From assembly GCA_964441505.1 (NCBI GenBank), contig CAYTUV010000006.1:62001-126000 (forward strand): a stretch of DNA of 64,000 nucleotides. The letters run 5' to 3'. Source of the DNA: Fen-1258 sp964441505. GTDB lineage: Bacteria; Bacteroidota; Ignavibacteria; Ignavibacteriales; Melioribacteraceae. Of this stretch, positions 34,610 to 44,186 are shown piece after piece. The notes beneath the pieces were generated by a model, which saw only the letters and a list, made by a program, of their open reading frames with translations, was not told the DNA's origin and did not search any database. Numbering within the stretch: position 1 is the stretch's first letter; the number at the start of each line of letters is the position of its first letter. Made by a program: the position numbers and the translations under genes.

Positions 34610-35234
34610 TATATTCAGCCAACTTAAGTTTGAGAGAATTGATAACTTTAGAATGAATTTGGGATACACGCGAGACCGTAACATTTAGAATCTGAGAAAT
34701 TTCTTTGTAGTTCAATTCTTCATAATAATAGAGACTCAAAATCGTTCTTTCTCTTTCGCCAAGTTCTTTCATAAGATCAACAAGCCTTTGTTTAAGATCT
34801 TTCTTTTCAAGAATTGTATCAGGCTTCTCTGCGCCGCTTGGAATAATTTCCTGAACCTGCATTCCGTCATCATCACTAATTGTTTGGTTCAAGGAAACGC
34901 TTGAGAAGGAATAGCTTGTGCTGCTTTCGCCTTCAACTGTGTGTTCATATTTGTCGGTGTATTTGCGGAGTTCATCATAAATTTTACCGCGGATTCTTTG
35001 AATAGCATATGTCTCGAATTTGGTCCCGTAATCGGGATCAAACCGATCGATCGCTTCACTCAACCCTTCAATTCCAAACTGGAAGAAATCGCGACGGTCC
35101 AGAATTCCGTTTTGATTAAGATTGGTTTTGTGAATAACGTAATGAACAAGATTCAGATAAGTGAGTACAATCTGTTTCTTTAAATCCGTTGAAGGATTTT
35201 CTTTGTACGAGGACCAAAGGGTTGCATTACTCAT
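34602..35234 (-). CDS. fliA: sigma-28 factor FliA, region 3 shortened
   Basis: 210 residues, below the usual 235-255. Region 2 (about 28-90) has DFFQFGIEGLSEAIDRFDP, FETYAIQRIRGKIYDELR. Region 4 (about 150-206) has LGERERTILSLYYYEELNYK and the helix-turn-helix ISQILNVTVSRVSQIHSK. Between them, the helices of region 3 that follow DELR in other FliA proteins are mostly missing: 18 residues stand where the E. coli protein has about 55. The three sigma-28 promoters reported here are its likely targets. It lies after flhG and before the HDOD pair. Confidence 0.9.
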   Translation of the reverse strand: MSNATLWSSYKENPSTDLKKQIVLTYLNLVHYVIHKTNLNQNGILDRRDFFQFGIEGLSEAIDRFDPDYGTKFETYAIQRIRGKIYDELRKYTDKYEHTVEGESSTSYSFSSVSLNQTISDDDGMQVQEIIPSGAEKPDTILEKKDLKQRLVDLMKELGERERTILSLYYYEELNYKEISQILNVTVSRVSQIHSKVINSLKLKLAEYNA

Positions 35235-35463
35235 TTTTCGATTTTCCTGCTAAGTTTTCTGAATAGTCGCTTAATTTATTGAGCGAGTTTCTGTTAATTG
35301 CTTTGATGATTCCGATTACTATTATGCTGAGCATTGAGGTTACTATGATAAAGATGACGAAAGAATTAAGAAGGATTTTTTCCATTGTCATTCCTCTTTG
35401 GGTGAAATAGATCACCGAAAAGAAGAAGATCAGTAAACCGCTTTGAAGAATTATCTTGTTCAT
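35227..35463 (-). CDS. small two-helix membrane protein
   Basis: 78 residues from the ATG at 35463 (MNKIILQSGLLIFFFSVIYF); the frame extends to 35541 but without a ribosome site. Two membrane helices (IILQSGLLIFFFSVIYF; ILLNSFVIFIIVTSMLSIIV) are followed by a short polar tail. It overlaps the fliA start by 8 nt. Small membrane proteins of unknown role occur at this point between flhG and fliA in other lineages. I cannot assign a function. Confidence 0.65.
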   Translation of the reverse strand: MNKIILQSGLLIFFFSVIYFTQRGMTMEKILLNSFVIFIIVTSMLSIIVIGIIKAINRNSLNKLSDYSENLAGKSKNE

Positions 35464-35576
35464 CGTTTCCACTTTTTTGATACTAAAGTTGCAAACACTA
35501 TACCATAGCACTGTTTCTGGCAGAGTAGTATAAACATTCAATTTTGCTTGATTTATGTGGGGAAATTTGAGGATAC

Positions 35577-36410
35577 TTATTTAGACTGGTTATTATTAGC
35601 CATTTGTGTGATAGTAATGAACCGCATTACGTTCTGATAAATTCCATCGGCCGCAATTGACGTTGGATCGTAATCCAGAAGCAATTCCTGATTCACTATT
35701 GATTTGTGCGCGGCTCCGTCTTGATTTATTATTCCGAGTAATTCGATATGCATTTTCAGGAAATGATTCACCGCTGTTGAAAGTTTTATGAATGCATTCT
35801 CCCCCTCGTCGGAATCACTGCACTTGTTTATTACAACAAATCTTTCCGCTTCCGATTCATTTTCGGCTAATAGTTTAATCACAACATAAGCATCCATTAC
35901 CGCTGTCGGTTCGGGAGAAGTAACAATTATATTGTAATCTGATTTCATAAGCTGATAAAGAACCAGCATATCGGCACCCCCAGATGAATCTAAGATTATA
36001 TAATCATAACGATGCTGAATTTTTGTAAGGACAATAAAGAAGTAATCTATTATTTCCCTGCTTACGCGGGGATAGTCGTTCCTGCCGGAATCGCCGAAGA
36101 TCAAATCGAGGTTCGTAGAATAATTGAAAACTATGTCATCTAGAGTTTCTGTCTGCTCGAAGAAGTTGGAAATTGTTTTAGCTGAGGTCTGATTTAGCAG
36201 TATGTTCAGGTTGGAAAAATTAAGATCAAAATCCACAAGCAGCACTTTTTTATTCAGGCGTGAGAGCTGATATGCGAAGTTGGCAGAGAAAAATGTTTTT
36301 CCTGTACCACCTTTGCCCGAGCATACGGAAATGATTTTAGAATTGGAATTTCTATTTTCTCTTTCCGCAAGTCTATTGAGCTCAATCAGTCTTGATGCTT
36401 GCTCATTCAT
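35577..36410 (-). CDS. flhG: flagellar number regulator FlhG (MinD-like ATPase)
   Basis: 277 residues. An N-terminal basic segment is followed by the deviant Walker A SVCSGKGGTGKTFFSANFAY, a Walker B-like YDYIILDSSGG and the VTSPEPTAVMDAYVVIKLL motif that is specific to FlhG/YlxH. It stimulates FlhF GTPase and sets flagellar number and position. The start overlaps the flhF stop by 4 nt. Confidence 0.93.
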   Translation of the reverse strand: MNEQASRLIELNRLAERENRNSNSKIISVCSGKGGTGKTFFSANFAYQLSRLNKKVLLVDFDLNFSNLNILLNQTSAKTISNFFEQTETLDDIVFNYSTNLDLIFGDSGRNDYPRVSREIIDYFFIVLTKIQHRYDYIILDSSGGADMLVLYQLMKSDYNIIVTSPEPTAVMDAYVVIKLLAENESEAERFVVINKCSDSDEGENAFIKLSTAVNHFLKMHIELLGIINQDGAAHKSIVNQELLLDYDPTSIAADGIYQNVMRFITITQMANNNQSK

Positions 36411-37525
36411 TTATATAACTTACCTGTAAAAACCAGATTTGCCAGGAATGATGGATTAACCGAAACGATATCATCCGGAATGACCTGACCGTTGGTTAAA
36501 AACATGACCGGTATATTATGATTTACCGCGAGATTCATAATATTGCCGTAAGAAACCGCTTCATCAACTTTTGAAAAAATAACCGAACTGTATTTTGTAC
36601 CCTTAAATTTTTCCGCTACATCGTTGAGTGTTCGAGCAGAACTTGTTGCGCTGACAACAAGAACAGTTTCATCTACCTGCGCAGCCTGTAAATGCATTTC
36701 GATGGATTCTAAACTTTTCTTGCTTTTCTGACTACGTCCGACTGTATCGATAAAAATCAAATCCTTATTCTTGAATTTTTTTATGAGCTTAGGAATCTCT
36801 TCCGGCTCATATGCTACTGCCATTTCTATATCGCTGATCTCAGAGAAAATTCTTAATTGATCTATAGCGCCAAGACGGTACGTGTCAATCGAGATCAACC
36901 CCACATTCAGTTTATGAATGATCTTGGAAATTACTGCGAGCTTTGCAATACAAGTAGTTTTTCCTACTCCGGTTGGACCAACAAGCGCAATTTTATGTGT
37001 TTTGTTCTTGTCGACCTTAAACATAGTAGTTGGAATCATCGACTCCATTGTTGAGAGCAAATAATTTTCCAGCCCCGACTCATCCACAAACCCGGAGGAG
37101 TTGGATAAATGTTTAACAAGCGTGGAAATTATATTTTTTTGCACTTCATGCATTTGCAGTGTTTCTGCAATTTCAGTTATCTCTCTTTCAAAAGTTTTTA
37201 CCGATGAAGCGGCACGGTAGTTTTTATTCTTCCGTTCATCTGAAAGAAGCGGAATTTCCGTTTTAGGAAATATTCTTTTTGTGAGTGAGTCAAGTTCAGA
37301 TTGGTAACTTTCTGCAGTTGCCTGCTTTGTTCCGGTCTGATTTGATTCGGTTGGTTTTGCAGGCTGATCAACACCGGCAGTAATTTCATACATCTTTTTC
37401 ATATCAAATCGTTTATCACCCTCTAAGACACGTGTACCCAGTATAATTGCATCCACTCCCAATTCACGTTTCATCTGCTGCGTGGCTTCTTTCAATGAAG
37501 GGGCGATAAATTTTTTAATTTGCAT
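36407..37525 (-). CDS. flhF: SRP-type GTPase FlhF
   Basis: 372 residues. The N-terminal B domain (MQIKKFIAPSLKEATQQMKR) is followed by a linker and an NG GTPase domain with P-loop GPTGVGKT (183-190), SIDTYRLGAIDQLRIFSEI and DTVGRSQKS. FlhF recruits early flagellar components to the membrane. Its start overlaps flhA by 11 nt and its end overlaps flhG by 4 nt. Confidence 0.94.
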   Translation of the reverse strand: MQIKKFIAPSLKEATQQMKRELGVDAIILGTRVLEGDKRFDMKKMYEITAGVDQPAKPTESNQTGTKQATAESYQSELDSLTKRIFPKTEIPLLSDERKNKNYRAASSVKTFEREITEIAETLQMHEVQKNIISTLVKHLSNSSGFVDESGLENYLLSTMESMIPTTMFKVDKNKTHKIALVGPTGVGKTTCIAKLAVISKIIHKLNVGLISIDTYRLGAIDQLRIFSEISDIEMAVAYEPEEIPKLIKKFKNKDLIFIDTVGRSQKSKKSLESIEMHLQAAQVDETVLVVSATSSARTLNDVAEKFKGTKYSSVIFSKVDEAVSYGNIMNLAVNHNIPVMFLTNGQVIPDDIVSVNPSFLANLVFTGKLYK

Positions 37526-39566
37526 TTTGTACCTCTAACTTTCCAATAAATTCTAATTCTATATTTGCGGGTAGTTCCGAATAAGATAAAACTGTTAATT
37601 CCGGGAAACTGCTGCTGACCAATCGATAAAAATAGGGACGAATTGTTGCAGAGGTTATTAAAACCGGCAAATAACCAAGTTTGTTAAAATTCTCCATCAT
37701 CTGTTGAAGCTGTAAATTAAGCTCCCTTAAAACACCTGGGTTTAAGCCTAATGTTACAACACTGTCTTTCTGCGCCTGTAAAGATCTGCTGATTGTTGAT
37801 TCCAGACTTTCGCTCAATGCAGCTACATGAATAATTCCATTCGGATCTGCATAAATAGACGCTATAGTACCACCAATAGTATGTCTAACATATTCGGTAA
37901 GCACATCAACATTCTTTGTTGTTTTTGAGTAATCAATTAGTGCTTCCAAAATCTGAACAAAATCTTTGATTGGGATATTTTCTTTCAAAAGATTCTGTAA
38001 TACTTTTTGAATGGTTCCAAGATTAAGCACCTCGGGGTTTATCTCATCAACCACAGCCGGGTAATCTTTCTTGATGTTTTCTAAAAGTTGCTTTACTTCC
38101 TGTCTCGAAATAATCTTATCAAAATTCTTCTTTAGTACTTCCTGAAGATGTGTGGATAAGACAGAGATACTATCAACGACAGTGTAGCCCAGCATCTCGG
38201 CCCTTTCTTTTTCCTCGTTGGTAATCCAGAAACTTTGCAAACCGAACGCGGGGTCTGTTGTCTGTATTCCGTTAAGACCTTCTCCTATATTGCCTGGATT
38301 CATGGCAAGAAGTCTATCCGGGAATATCTCGTTAGTGGAAATAATATTTCCCTTAATCTTTATTATATACTCGCTTGGTGATAGCTGCAGATTATCGCGC
38401 ACTCTTACAGGCGGAATTAAAACACCATATTCAAGTGCAATTAATTTACGTGTGGAAGATATTTTCTGGAATAGATTACCGCCCTGCTTTTCATCTACCA
38501 GACTTATCAATCCGTAACCGATCTCAACTTCAATCGGGTCTACCTGCAGATACTGTTCAAATTTTTCTTCACTTGGTTCTGCAATTAATAATTCCTCTTC
38601 AACTTTTGTTACCGGAATTGCCTGTTTGTTTTTCTTAGTAATGTAGGAACTTGTTCCCAAAAGAATACTAAGCATAAGAAACGGAATTGCCGGCATTCCC
38701 GGAATTAGAGCAAATAAAAAAACTGCGCCGCTTACTGTTCCAAGAACTCTGGGATTTGAAAAGAGCTGTGTCTTCATTTGAAAATCTAATGAAGTACCAG
38801 CCGCGCTTCGTGTTACAACAAGGCCAGCCGCTATTGAAATGATTAGTGCGGGAATTTGTGATACTAATCCGTCACCAATAGTCAGAATTGAATATGTTTG
38901 GATAGCATCTGTAAATGTTAGGCCTCTTTGAGCAACACCTATAATAAAGCCGCCAAGAAGGTTTATTCCATTTATAATCAAACCCGCAATTGCATCGCCT
39001 TTTACAAATTTGCTGGCACCATCCATAGCTCCGTAAAATTCAGCTTCACGGCTGATAGTTTCTCTTCTCTTGCGTGCATCGGCTTCATTAATAAGACCCG
39101 TATTCAAGTCGGCATCAATTGCCATCTGCTTACCAGGCATTGCATCAAGTGTGAAACGCGCCGCGACTTCGGAAATTCTTCCGGATCCTTTGACAATTAC
39201 TATAAACTGAATGACAACCAGAATTACGAAGACGATAAAACCTACAACATAATTTCCACCGACAACAAAGGTGCCGAAAGATTCTATAACTTTTCCGGCA
39301 TAACCATCAATCAGCACCAAACGTGTTGAACTGATATTGAGGCCAAGGCGGAAAAGTGTAGTTACCAAGAGCAATCCAGGAAACACAGAAATATCAAGCG
39401 GAGATTGAATATAAAGCGAAACGATCAACACCAAAACCGATATTGTAATATTCAATGCAAGCAAAAAATCCAGCATTGATGCCGGCAGCGGAATTAACAG
39501 CAAACCAAGCATCATTATGAGACCAAATCCTAAAAATATATCGCTATTTCTACCGAAGGCTTTCAT
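37515..39566 (-). CDS. flhA: export gate protein FlhA
   Basis: About 683 residues from the ATG at 39566; a GTG codon lies one codon further upstream. About eight membrane helices fill residues 1-320. The cytoplasmic FHIPEP motif region has AARFTLDAMPGKQMAIDADL. The C-terminal domain (330-683) binds export chaperones. FlhA forms the nonameric gate ring. It follows flhB by about 5 nt. Confidence 0.95.
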   Translation of the reverse strand: MKAFGRNSDIFLGFGLIMMLGLLLIPLPASMLDFLLALNITISVLVLIVSLYIQSPLDISVFPGLLLVTTLFRLGLNISSTRLVLIDGYAGKVIESFGTFVVGGNYVVGFIVFVILVVIQFIVIVKGSGRISEVAARFTLDAMPGKQMAIDADLNTGLINEADARKRRETISREAEFYGAMDGASKFVKGDAIAGLIINGINLLGGFIIGVAQRGLTFTDAIQTYSILTIGDGLVSQIPALIISIAAGLVVTRSAAGTSLDFQMKTQLFSNPRVLGTVSGAVFLFALIPGMPAIPFLMLSILLGTSSYITKKNKQAIPVTKVEEELLIAEPSEEKFEQYLQVDPIEVEIGYGLISLVDEKQGGNLFQKISSTRKLIALEYGVLIPPVRVRDNLQLSPSEYIIKIKGNIISTNEIFPDRLLAMNPGNIGEGLNGIQTTDPAFGLQSFWITNEEKERAEMLGYTVVDSISVLSTHLQEVLKKNFDKIISRQEVKQLLENIKKDYPAVVDEINPEVLNLGTIQKVLQNLLKENIPIKDFVQILEALIDYSKTTKNVDVLTEYVRHTIGGTIASIYADPNGIIHVAALSESLESTISRSLQAQKDSVVTLGLNPGVLRELNLQLQQMMENFNKLGYLPVLITSATIRPYFYRLVSSSFPELTVLSYSELPANIELEFIGKLEVQNAN

Positions 39567-39570
39567 CACC

Positions 39571-40656
39571 TTACACTATGCTCCTTTTCTTCTTCAGTTT
39601 TTTCATCTGAAAGATATAAGCAAGTATTTGTGCAACTGCCTTAAATAATTTTGTAGGAATTTCTTCTCCAACTTCAACAGATTTATAAAGTGCACGGGCA
39701 AGTTCTTTGTCTTCATAGAGAGGAACATTGTTTTCAGATGCAATTTTTTTGATGCGCTGAGCCAGTTCATCCATTCCTTTTGCAACAACTTTAGGCGCAT
39801 TGTCTTTATTCAATTCATATTTGATCGCAATTGCAAAGTGTGTAGGATTCGTTACCACAACATCGGCAGTCGGAACATCTTTCATCATTCTTTTACGCGC
39901 CATGGTCAGCATTTGCTTGCGTATTCTGGATTTAATGTGCGGATCACCTTCACTCTGCTTGTACTCTTCCTTAACTTCCTGTTTAGACATCATCATTTCT
40001 TTTTTGAATTTGAATTTCTGGAACGTGAAATCAACAGCAGCTATAGCGACAAAGAAGAGGGCAATTTTCCAAATGAGAGCGAATGCGGAGTCCAACATGA
40101 ACTTTACAATTTCTTCGACACTGAGCTCTATAAGAAGTGTTGTATCCTGAATTAATTTTGAAATGATGAAGTAAGTAAATAATCCGATAATAAATAATTT
40201 TACAATTGATTTAGCTATTTCAACTATTGAACTGGGGGAAAAGAAAATTCTTTTAATTCCTGCAATAGGATTAAAGCGGCCAAGATTCGGTTTGAATACC
40301 TGTGTCTTGAACTTAAAACCAACCTGGGCAATGTTTGCTACAAGCGCAATTGCCATTATTCCGAACAGTACCGGCGCGAGAAGCGTTAAAAGGAAGAGCA
40401 CCCACTTAAACATATAGGTCTGAATAATTGTTTTGTTGAGTTCAAATTTTTCGAGCGATCCCAACATCTCAATTGTGAAATCGGAAATTTTCTCTCCGAG
40501 AAATCCTTTCATCAGATAAATTATAATCAACCCGCTGCCGAAAACTGCCAGCGAATTTATCTCGGTACTTTTAGCAACCTGACCTTTATCTCGGGCATCG
40601 TCAAGCTTTTTCCCGGTGGGCTGCTCACTCTTCTCTTGTCCGTCTTGATCAGCCAT
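39571..40656 (-). CDS. flhB: export switch protein FlhB
   Basis: 361 residues, with four membrane helices in 30-215 and a cytoplasmic C-domain containing the self-cleavage site N270-P-T-H (VVVTNPTHFAIAIKYE). FlhB switches export from hook to filament substrates when FliK signals. The N-terminus (EKSEQPTGKKLDDARDKGQV) is typical. It is 3 nt from fliR. Confidence 0.95.
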   Translation of the reverse strand: MADQDGQEKSEQPTGKKLDDARDKGQVAKSTEINSLAVFGSGLIIIYLMKGFLGEKISDFTIEMLGSLEKFELNKTIIQTYMFKWVLFLLTLLAPVLFGIMAIALVANIAQVGFKFKTQVFKPNLGRFNPIAGIKRIFFSPSSIVEIAKSIVKLFIIGLFTYFIISKLIQDTTLLIELSVEEIVKFMLDSAFALIWKIALFFVAIAAVDFTFQKFKFKKEMMMSKQEVKEEYKQSEGDPHIKSRIRKQMLTMARKRMMKDVPTADVVVTNPTHFAIAIKYELNKDNAPKVVAKGMDELAQRIKKIASENNVPLYEDKELARALYKSVEVGEEIPTKLFKAVAQILAYIFQMKKLKKKRSIV

Positions 40657-40658
40657 CT

Positions 40659-41435
40659 TTAAACGCCCATCGTTTTAATAATTTCTGTTAGTTGCGATTC
40701 ATAATTCTGAAGTAAGTTTTTAATAGCGAAAACATAAATTGGCGCCAAAGCAGATAGGAATACCAGCCCAATTGCAATTTTTGCCGGCTGTGTTATAAAG
40801 AATACCTGAATATTCGGAATTACACGGGCAATGATACCTTCGGCAATATGAATTAAAAAGAAGGAAACCAGAACGGGTGATGCTATCTTCAATGCAATTG
40901 TGAAAACTGCAAATGAGTATTTAATAATCATCTGAAGAACGGGCAACGTCACCGAAAATTTTGCTAATGGAATTACATCAAATGAGGCGACAATTGCGCC
41001 AATGATGTAATGATGCCCGTTAATAAGTATAAAAATCATTATTGAGACATAATAAATCACTTCACCAACCACGTTATTACTTGTCTCCTGCATCGGATTC
41101 ATTACTTCTGCCATCATCAATCCCATATCAAAACCAATTAAAGTACCTGCAAATGAAATTCCATAAAAAATAAAATTGAGCATGTAACCCATTATAAAAC
41201 CTATCAGGATTTCACGGGCTCCGTTAATCGCCATTGAGACAAGGTTTAACTCAACAATAACTTTGCTTTTATCGATTGTTAAAAAAACTATATACGCAAG
41301 AACCAATGCAATGAAAATTTTAGCCAATACGGGAAAAGCAGTGTGCGAGAGAACAGGGGCTGTTACAATCATCGAGATGATGCGGAGGAAAATTAAGAGC
41401 ACAATCACAAAATCGCCGATCAGGAGTTCTGTCAT
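40659..41435 (-). CDS. fliR: export apparatus protein FliR
   Basis: 258 residues, very hydrophobic, with about six membrane-spanning segments, of the usual FliR length. The segment GFDMGLMMAEVMNPMQETSN carries the conserved GF..G...A...D/NP motif. The C-terminal region (AIGLVFLSALAPIYVFAI) closes the channel. It lies between fliQ (4-nt overlap) and flhB, the canonical order. Confidence 0.93.
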   Translation of the reverse strand: MTELLIGDFVIVLLIFLRIISMIVTAPVLSHTAFPVLAKIFIALVLAYIVFLTIDKSKVIVELNLVSMAINGAREILIGFIMGYMLNFIFYGISFAGTLIGFDMGLMMAEVMNPMQETSNNVVGEVIYYVSIMIFILINGHHYIIGAIVASFDVIPLAKFSVTLPVLQMIIKYSFAVFTIALKIASPVLVSFFLIHIAEGIIARVIPNIQVFFITQPAKIAIGLVFLSALAPIYVFAIKNLLQNYESQLTEIIKTMGV

Positions 41436-41701
41436 CGCAGCACATGCTGGAACATTGTGAACATTCTGACAGTAAAGGCAACCATTTTATCAATCATCCA
41501 TGGCAGCATAAAAATTATAACCAGTGCAGCTGCAATTAATTTGGGAACAAATGTCAAAGTCATTTCTTGAATTGAAGTAGCCGCCTGGAATACCGAGATA
41601 AAAATTCCGACAATAAGCGATACTCCCAGAACCGGAAGAAGGATTAAAAATGTTGTCCAGAATGTTTCCTTCAAGACTTCAATGATAATTTCTTCTGTCA
41701 T
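41432..41701 (-). CDS. fliQ: export apparatus protein FliQ
   Basis: 89 residues with two membrane helices (FLILLPVLGVSLIVGIFISV; LIAAALVIIFMLPWMIDKMV) and the conserved FQAATSIQEMTLTFVPK connecting segment. Four FliQ copies pack around FliP in the export channel. It starts immediately after fliP and overlaps fliR by 4 nt. Confidence 0.95.
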   Translation of the reverse strand: MTEEIIIEVLKETFWTTFLILLPVLGVSLIVGIFISVFQAATSIQEMTLTFVPKLIAAALVIIFMLPWMIDKMVAFTVRMFTMFQHVLR

Positions 41702-42466
41702 TTACGCAAAGCTCCTTACTAAAGAACCAATAATCAGATTCCAGCCGTCAACAAGAATGAATAACAATATTTTAAATGGAAGCGAGATCATCATCGGAGG
41801 CATCATCATCATACCCATTGCCATCAGAATACTTGATACAATCATATCAACCATTATAAATGGAATGAAAAGGAAGAATCCCATTATAAAGCCTGCACGC
41901 AATTCACTAAGCACAAATGATGGAATTAAGATGTAGGTCGGAATATCGTTTCTGTTGGCAGGTCTTGCCTGATTGGACAGCCCTATAAAAAGCTCCATAT
42001 CCTGATCGCGTGTTTGCTTAAACATAAACTGGCGGATCGGTTCAATTCCTTTGTTGTAGGCCTCTTCAACATTAATTTGATTTGCCATGAGAGGTTTGAG
42101 AGCTTCATTGTTTACCTTATTCCACGTAGGGGCCATGATAAAAAAAGTAATAAAGAGTGCCACTCCAGCCAGGAGTTGGGAGGGCGGCATTTGCTGAGTC
42201 CCGAGGGCACTCTTTAAAAAATGAAATACAATTATAATTCTCAAATATGCTGTTGTCATAATAACTAATGACGGCGCTAATGAAAGAACCGTCATCAGTA
42301 AAAGAATTTGAAGAGTAACAGAGACATCACTTCCGGACTGTGCAGTGCCTACATCCAAACTGACTTTAGGAAATGGGAATGTGGTTGATTTCTGCTGCGC
42401 AAATGTATCTGTAACTAAAAAGAGTAATGTTATAGTAAGAACAGCGAGGAATAATTTCTTGTTCAT
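41702..42466 (-). CDS. fliP: export apparatus protein FliP
   Basis: 254 residues. A cleavable signal peptide (MNKKLFLAVLTITLLFLVTD) comes first, as in other FliP proteins, followed by four membrane helices. The conserved SLAPSLVIMTTAYLRIIIVF and SLPFKILLFILVDGWNLIIG regions identify it. It forms the core of the channel with FliQ and FliR. Confidence 0.95.
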   Translation of the reverse strand: MNKKLFLAVLTITLLFLVTDTFAQQKSTTFPFPKVSLDVGTAQSGSDVSVTLQILLLMTVLSLAPSLVIMTTAYLRIIIVFHFLKSALGTQQMPPSQLLAGVALFITFFIMAPTWNKVNNEALKPLMANQINVEEAYNKGIEPIRQFMFKQTRDQDMELFIGLSNQARPANRNDIPTYILIPSFVLSELRAGFIMGFFLFIPFIMVDMIVSSILMAMGMMMMPPMMISLPFKILLFILVDGWNLIIGSLVRSFA

Positions 42467-42804
42467 TTTATTCCCAGATTCTGCTTGAAGATATCTACAA
42501 AATTTGGTTTGGCATCTTTTCCAATCGCTTCTGATTCCTGGAAAGAATCGTAATCCAGTTCTTTCAGAAGTGTGATGTTGTTTTCGCTGATTCCGAGAAC
42601 GAGGAGTTTATCCTGAATACGGATGAGCGATAAATATTTTTTGGGAAGTATTAATTGATTGTAAACAACATCTACATTTGCGGAGCGCATCTTCTTTCCG
42701 CCAAGCGAAAAAGAATATTTTCTAACGAGGAACAGCACTCCAAACAGAAGTCCAAAAATCAGTATAAGAGGGATCAGCGATTTTACAATATCTAAAAATC
42801 CCAT
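42463..42804 (-). CDS. fliO: export apparatus assembly protein FliO
   Basis: 113 residues. One membrane helix near the N-terminus (LIPLILIFGLLFGVLFLV) is followed by a small cytoplasmic domain with VYNQLILPKKYLSLIRIQDK and LVLGISENNITLLKEL, the FliO signature LVLGV...I.LL. FliO stabilises FliP during gate assembly. It overlaps fliP by 4 nt and fliN by 1 nt. Confidence 0.88.
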   Translation of the reverse strand: MGFLDIVKSLIPLILIFGLLFGVLFLVRKYSFSLGGKKMRSANVDVVYNQLILPKKYLSLIRIQDKLLVLGISENNITLLKELDYDSFQESEAIGKDAKPNFVDIFKQNLGIK

Positions 42805-43190
42805 TAGTTGATATCCTTTACTCTGTTTGCCGGATCAACGAGACTTGTAATTCTTATTCCGAAATGTTTATCGATTACCACTACCTCACCCTCGGCAATT
42901 TTTTTGTTGTTCACAAAAACATCAACCGGTTCGCTTGCAAGTTTATCCAGTTCAATTACATAACCGCGTTCAAGCTCCAGAATATCTTTTATCTGCATCT
43001 GAGTTCTGCCCAATTCTATATAAATGTTCATCGGCAGATCTTTAAGGAAATGCAGTTTTTCGTTTGAGCCTGCATTCGACCTGGTCGAGTCGTCAAATTC
43101 TTCGAATTGCGCCAAAGAAGTGCTTATTGGAGCTGATGCTGAATCTGGAGTATTGGTTAAATCATTTGGTTCGTTTGTTAAGTTATCCAT
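42804..43190 (-). CDS. fliN: C-ring switch protein FliN
   Basis: 128 residues from the ATG at 43190, which has GAGGA as ribosome site; an ATG at 43217 would overlap fliM by 20 nt with a poorer site. The C-terminal SpoA domain is typical: FLKDLPMNIYIELGRTQMQI, ILELERGYVIELDKLASEPV, VFVNNKKIAEGEVVVIDKHF. FliN forms the bottom of the C-ring and binds FliH and CheY. The N-terminal 45 residues are a variable acidic linker. Confidence 0.94.
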   Translation of the reverse strand: MDNLTNEPNDLTNTPDSASAPISTSLAQFEEFDDSTRSNAGSNEKLHFLKDLPMNIYIELGRTQMQIKDILELERGYVIELDKLASEPVDVFVNNKKIAEGEVVVIDKHFGIRITSLVDPANRVKDIN

Positions 43191-43197
43191 GAATTCC

Positions 43198-44184
43198 TCA
43201 GGAAGATTTTGGTTCATCGATTACTCTTTTAGTAATCTTTATTGCTTTATGATTATTGGCAGTCCCGACTCTTCCGGAAAAGAGAACCTGGCTGCCTGTT
43301 CTAATTTGCTGATCATCAGATAATTTTGTTTCAAGGCGGACAATATCACCCACCTGCATTTCCAGTAACTCTTTAATGGAAAGTTTCGTTCTTCCGAATT
43401 CAACATTAAGCGGAAGAAGTGTTTTTGAAAGATGGTTTTCAACTACTTCTTTTGCCGAAATACCGAAATATTTTGTTGCTCTGATTGATGAAAGCTTCGT
43501 TGTTGATAATTTTGCAAGTATGTTATCGAATGCAAAAGTTGCAAAACAGATGTTCATTAAATATGATTGTTCGCCGATCAGTATTTCGAAGGAGATGAGT
43601 AATACAGATTCACTTTGTGATGTGATCTGAGCAAAATCGATATCCGGTTCAAAACGATCAAGGTTAAATTCAAAATTATCCACCGTCTGCCATGCTTTGC
43701 GTAAATCCTGCATAATTCTTTCAACAACCACACGCAGAACTCTCTGTTCAATTGGTGTGATAACTTTTGTCTGCTTCGTTCCAAGTCCGTTTCCGCCAAG
43801 AAGTTTGTCAACTAGCGAAAGAGCAAGATCGTTATTGAGTTCAAGAATTCCTTTAACGTCGGTATTCCTGATATCAAAAGTAAAAAGACATGCCGGATTA
43901 GCAACAGAAAGAACGTACTCCGAATAATAAATCTGATCTACCGAAGTCACATTTATATTCACAACTGTCTGAAGTTTTGTTACAAGGAACGAACTGAAAC
44001 TTTCAGAAAAATTTTCGAAGAAGCTTCGTAGAATTCGAAGTTGGTTCTTTGAAATTCTATTTGGCAAACGAAAATCGAAAAGTACAGCCTCTCTTTCATG
44101 ACTGGTTTCAATCTTCTGCTCAGTTCCGCTCTTAATATTATTAAGAAGCTGATCGATCTCTTGTTGTGATAGTATCTCAGGCAT
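43198..44184 (-). CDS. fliM: C-ring switch protein FliM
   Basis: 328 residues. The N-terminal CheY-binding peptide is present (MPEILSQQEIDQLLNNI). The middle domain has SFFENFSESFSSFLVTKLQT and contacts FliG. The C-terminal SpoA-like domain has LLPLNVEFGRTKLSIKELLE and GDIVRLETKL. It lies 2 nt after the fliL stop. The tail of the CheZ-like protein at 60769-61440 resembles this same CheY-binding peptide. Confidence 0.95.
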   Translation of the reverse strand: MPEILSQQEIDQLLNNIKSGTEQKIETSHEREAVLFDFRLPNRISKNQLRILRSFFENFSESFSSFLVTKLQTVVNINVTSVDQIYYSEYVLSVANPACLFTFDIRNTDVKGILELNNDLALSLVDKLLGGNGLGTKQTKVITPIEQRVLRVVVERIMQDLRKAWQTVDNFEFNLDRFEPDIDFAQITSQSESVLLISFEILIGEQSYLMNICFATFAFDNILAKLSTTKLSSIRATKYFGISAKEVVENHLSKTLLPLNVEFGRTKLSIKELLEMQVGDIVRLETKLSDDQQIRTGSQVLFSGRVGTANNHKAIKITKRVIDEPKSS

Positions 44185-44186
44185 GG

